Shown here in pieces: positions 61,672 to 64,000 of a stretch of DNA of 64,000 nucleotides. The stretch covers positions 124,001-188,000 of the forward strand of contig NZ_JABJVX010000006.1 in assembly GCF_013155465.1 (NCBI RefSeq), in the 5' to 3' direction. The notes below the pieces were generated by a model. It saw nothing but the letters and a program-made list of their open reading frames with translations. It did no database searches and had not been told where the DNA came from. How positions within the stretch are numbered: position 1 is the first letter of the stretch; each line of letters starts with the position of its first letter. Origin of the DNA: Alterinioella nitratireducens (lineage in GTDB: Bacteria; Pseudomonadota; Alphaproteobacteria; Rhodobacterales; Rhodobacteraceae). The translations under genes and the position numbers were made by a program.

Positions 61672-62835
61672 TTACATAGGCATCCGCGCTTCGATCATGC
61701 CGGAATACCAGCTTGAGCCGAAGGGGATCGCCTCGTCGTCGAAATTGTAGGCCGGGTGGTGGCACATCGCGGTGTCGCCATTGCCCAGGAAGATATAGGC
61801 GCCGGGGCGTTCCTCCAGCATGAAGCTGAAATCCTCGGCGGGCATGATCGGGTCGGTCTCGTCATCGACATGGGCCGAGATCGACCGTGCCACTTCCACG
61901 GCGTAGCCCGTGTTTTCGGGCCAGTTCACGGTGACGGGGTAGCCTTCGGTCCATGTCACCTCGACGCTCGCGCCATGCGCCGTGGCAGTGCCTTCCGCGA
62001 TCTCGCGAATGCGGCGTTCCGCGATCGTCCGGTATTCCGGGTCCAGCGTGCGCACCGTGCCCTCCATCCGGGCCGTGTGCGCGATGACGTTGCTGGCATC
62101 GCTGTCGGTCCTGAAGGTGCCGACGGTGACCACCACGGATCTCAGCGGATTCACGGTCCGCGACACGATGGATTGCAGGGACAGCAGGATCTGCGCCGCG
62201 ACCAGCGTGGTGTCGACCGCCTGGTGCGGGGCTGCGGCGTGTCCGCCCTTGCCGGTCACGACGATCTCGAACTCATCGGCCGAGGCCAGGAGCGGACCGG
62301 GACGGATCGCGAAATGGCCCACGGGCGTGCCCGGCATGTTGTGCATCCCGTAGACCTCCTGGATGCCGAAGCGGTCCATCAACCCGTCCTTGCACATCTC
62401 GCGCCCGCCGCCGCCGCCTTCTTCCGCCGGTTGGAAGATCACCACGGCAGTGCCGTTGAAGGCGCGTGTCTCGCACAGGTATTTCGCCGCGCCAAGCAGC
62501 ATCGCGGTGTGCCCGTCATGGCCGCAGGCATGCATGGCACCCGGCGTCTGGCTGGCATAATCCACGCCCGTCGCTTCATGAATCGGTAGCGCGTCCATGT
62601 CGGCGCGCAGCCCCACGACCTTGCCGCTTTCGGTGCGATGGCCCTTGATCACGCCGACAACACCGGTGCGCCCGATGCCCTCGACCACGTCATCGCAGCC
62701 GAAGCCGCGCAGCAGATCGGCCACCCTGGCCGCCGTCCGGTGGACCTCGAACAGCAATTCGGGATGGGTATGGAAATCCCGTCGCCATTCGGTGATCTCG
62801 GGGTGCAGCTCGGCGTAGCGGTTCCTGATCGGCAT
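61672..62835 (-). CDS. M20 family amidohydrolase (hippurate hydrolase/aminoacylase type)
   Basis: A 387-residue di-zinc hydrolase of the M20D group. Metal and catalytic motifs: LRADMDALPI, MHACGHDGHTAMLLGAA, FQPAEEGGGGGREM, and the C-terminal MPAEDFSFMLEERPGAYIFLG. HPELLFEVHRTAARVADLLR is the usual N-terminus. It removes acyl groups from N-acyl amino acids; the exact substrate is unknown. The dimerisation (lid) domain lies at about residues 185-290. It is 90 bases downstream of the DUF2853 gene, with a terminator between. Confidence 0.93.
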   Translation of the reverse strand: MPIRNRYAELHPEITEWRRDFHTHPELLFEVHRTAARVADLLRGFGCDDVVEGIGRTGVVGVIKGHRTESGKVVGLRADMDALPIHEATGVDYASQTPGAMHACGHDGHTAMLLGAAKYLCETRAFNGTAVVIFQPAEEGGGGGREMCKDGLMDRFGIQEVYGMHNMPGTPVGHFAIRPGPLLASADEFEIVVTGKGGHAAAPHQAVDTTLVAAQILLSLQSIVSRTVNPLRSVVVTVGTFRTDSDASNVIAHTARMEGTVRTLDPEYRTIAERRIREIAEGTATAHGASVEVTWTEGYPVTVNWPENTGYAVEVARSISAHVDDETDPIMPAEDFSFMLEERPGAYIFLGNGDTAMCHHPAYNFDDEAIPFGSSWYSGMIEARMPM

Positions 62836-62868
62836 TGGTCCGTCTCCTCTGTTGGCCAGACAGAAGCA

Positions 62869-62903
62869 GCAAAAAGGCCCGTGCGCAATGACGGGCCTTC
62901 TTT
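62869..62903 (-). terminator. Intrinsic terminator of DUF2853 gene
   Basis: Read leftward: AAGGCCCGT, 8-base loop, ACGGGCCTT, then a T-run. It starts 23 bases beyond the DUF2853 stop and precedes the M20 start. Confidence 0.85.
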
Positions 62904-62925
62904 GATACCGATCCGCAGGCCGGTG

Positions 62926-63267
62926 TCAGCCGTAGACGGCTTCCTTGCCGAAATGCTTGGTCAGCATGTAATAGACCACGGCGCGATACTTGTTGCGCTC
63001 GGACTTGCCATAGGTGTCGATGACCGAGGCAATCGCGGCATCCAGCTGCGGGCCGTCGGCAAGGCCCAGTTTCTTGATCAGGAAGTTGTTCTTCACCGTC
63101 TCAAGCTCTTCCTTCTGCGAGCCTGCCACGGTCGAGGCATCCGCATTGTAGATCGCCGGTCCGCAACCGATCGTCACTTTCGTCAGCAGGTCCATATCGG
63201 GTGTCATCCCGCATTTGGTCCGCAAATCCTCTGCATACATGGCGATCAGATCGTCGCGTTTGCCCAT
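62926..63267 (-). CDS. DUF2853 family protein
   Basis: A 113-residue soluble helical protein. MGKRDDLIAMYAEDLRTKCG, the ASTVAGSQKEELETVKNNFL segment and KYRAVVYYMLTKHFGKEAVY match DUF2853, a small family of unknown function found in alphaproteobacteria and Bacteroidetes. It is a single-gene transcript with its own terminator. Confidence 0.9.
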   Translation of the reverse strand: MGKRDDLIAMYAEDLRTKCGMTPDMDLLTKVTIGCGPAIYNADASTVAGSQKEELETVKNNFLIKKLGLADGPQLDAAIASVIDTYGKSERNKYRAVVYYMLTKHFGKEAVYG

Positions 63268-63567
63268 CTCTTCTCTCCCTTTTTGGCTGAATGGCCGTCA
63301 TGGCCCACACGTCCCCGGCGCAATACAACCCAAGCGAGACGCATCTGGAAAGGGGCAATCGCGGATTTTTCCGCTTCGGGGCAGGAAGGCGACAGGTTTC
63401 GCACCGGAAACGGCCCGGATCGGTGGATGACGCAGCGACAGGATTGGCTTGACCTCGGCGACAGAGGAAAAGCGGTCGCGAGGGGGAATCGGATCAATGA
63501 GCAGGAAGGCATGACCCGGCAGTGATCCGCGAGGGTGTCGTCACCCCCCTGACCGCCTGATCCGCGC
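63268..63567. other. Intergenic region without recognisable gene
   Basis: A 300-base gap. The only structure I see is a weak hairpin (GGGTG-TCGT-CACCC at 63533-63546) just beyond the mannonate dehydratase stop, possibly its terminator. The promoter of the DUF2853 gene should lie at the left end. Confidence 0.5.
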
Positions 63568-64000
63568 TCACGCCAGCGCCGCCATCACCCCGCGCAGCTC
63601 CGCCAAGCCGCGCAAACGGCCCACCAGCGGATAGCCCGGCATCATCGGGCGTTCCAGATCGGACAGCAGCGCCTGCCCGTGATCGGGCCGCATCGGGATC
63701 TGCGCATCGGTGCGGCCCTGGCTCTTGCGGCGCGCCTCTTCGGCCATCAGGGCGCGGATGGTGGCGACCATGTCGGTATCGCCCTCCAGATGCGGGGATT
63801 CGTGGAAACTGTGCCGCGCGCCATCCGACGCACCGTCGCGCTTCGTGTTGCGAAGGTGGACGAAATGGATGCGGGGGCCGAGCGCCTCGACGAAGGCCAC
63901 GGGGTCGAACTCCGGTGCCACGCCAAGCGACCCGGTGCAGAGCGTCGCGCCATTGGCGGGGCTGTCCACCGCCCCCAACACCTGCCTGTAATCGTCGAGC
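63568..64000 (-). CDS. uxuA: Mannonate dehydratase, N-terminus cut by window edge
   Basis: The C-terminal 143 residues of UxuA, which dehydrates D-mannonate to 2-keto-3-deoxygluconate in glucuronate breakdown. DSPANGATLCTGSLG, the HFVHLRNTKRD motif (metal-site region), FHESPHLEGDTDM, IPMRPDHGQAL and PGYPLVGRLRGLAELRG are family hallmarks. The reading frame is open to the right edge. No other uronate genes are visible in the window. Confidence 0.95.
   Translation of the reverse strand, partial: LDDYRQVLGAVDSPANGATLCTGSLGVAPEFDPVAFVEALGPRIHFVHLRNTKRDGASDGARHSFHESPHLEGDTDMVATIRALMAEEARRKSQGRTDAQIPMRPDHGQALLSDLERPMMPGYPLVGRLRGLAELRGVMAALA

Overview
The window is chromosomal DNA from a high-GC alphaproteobacterium, most likely a member of the Rhodobacterales (Rhodobacteraceae, Roseobacter group). 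The evidence is gene order: the redox regulon locus regB / senC / regA with a LysR gene and ahcY nearby; the heme-operon order hemD - mic60 (mitofilin homologue) - hemY; the cell-wall-recycling and repair run tsaE - amgK - murU - addB - addA - trxA; and Rhodobacterales-typical small families (DUF1244, DUF2853). Genes are densely packed, many with 1- to 11-base start/stop overlaps. I see no CRISPR array, rRNA operon, prophage or intact insertion sequence. One tRNA gene (Thr, anticodon CGT) is present.

Layout. 1-15.8 kb: pyruvate kinase (runs off the left edge), an N-formylglutamate amidohydrolase homologue, DUF1244, YaaA, a TSUP exporter, RecQ with two HRDC domains, a HAD phosphatase, RsmD, a ferredoxin-reductase-type flavoprotein, a peroxiredoxin, MscS, pterin dehydratase, a GNAT-like protein, GDPD, RidA, and a type I secretion adaptor/ABC pair without a visible substrate. 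15.9-23.6 kb: MlaA and MlaC (outer-membrane lipid asymmetry), an OafA-type acyltransferase with an SGNH domain, PBP1A, and glnK-amtB. 23.6-36.4 kb: a long leftward run (PAS protein, TsaE, AmgK, MurU, AddB, AddA, TrxA) next to regB, with senC divergent.

36.4-45.7 kb: the expected senC-regA adjacency is broken by a leftward DUF/SRPBCC pair, a YafY-type regulator and wrbA. Then come regA, a small lipoprotein, a PAS histidine kinase, a LysR regulator (HvrB candidate), a 55-residue protein, a flavin reductase, an HD phosphohydrolase and ahcY. 45.7-47.4 kb is a visibly AT-richer islet with a well-formed candidate small RNA (promoter, hairpins, terminator), a DUF3800 protein, a winged-helix regulator and a long non-coding stretch. 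47.4-54.8 kb holds a BrnA-like protein without its toxin, a small membrane protein, then a rightward cluster: PLP-dependent cysteine desulfhydrase-like enzyme, ThDP enzyme, methyltransferase, GtrA, GT2 glycosyltransferase and a GT-C-like membrane protein.

54.8-64 kb: tRNA-Thr, hemY, mic60, hemD (leftward), tsaD-gpsA-YciI-EVE (rightward), an M20 amidohydrolase, DUF2853, and the C-terminal part of mannonate dehydratase (runs off the right edge). Two dispersed repeat families stand out: a paired-palindrome, REP-like element in four intergenic sites, three of them between convergent genes, and a 33-base G-run element present identically in two intergenic sites. All function calls are by motif recognition and gene context; no database search was possible.
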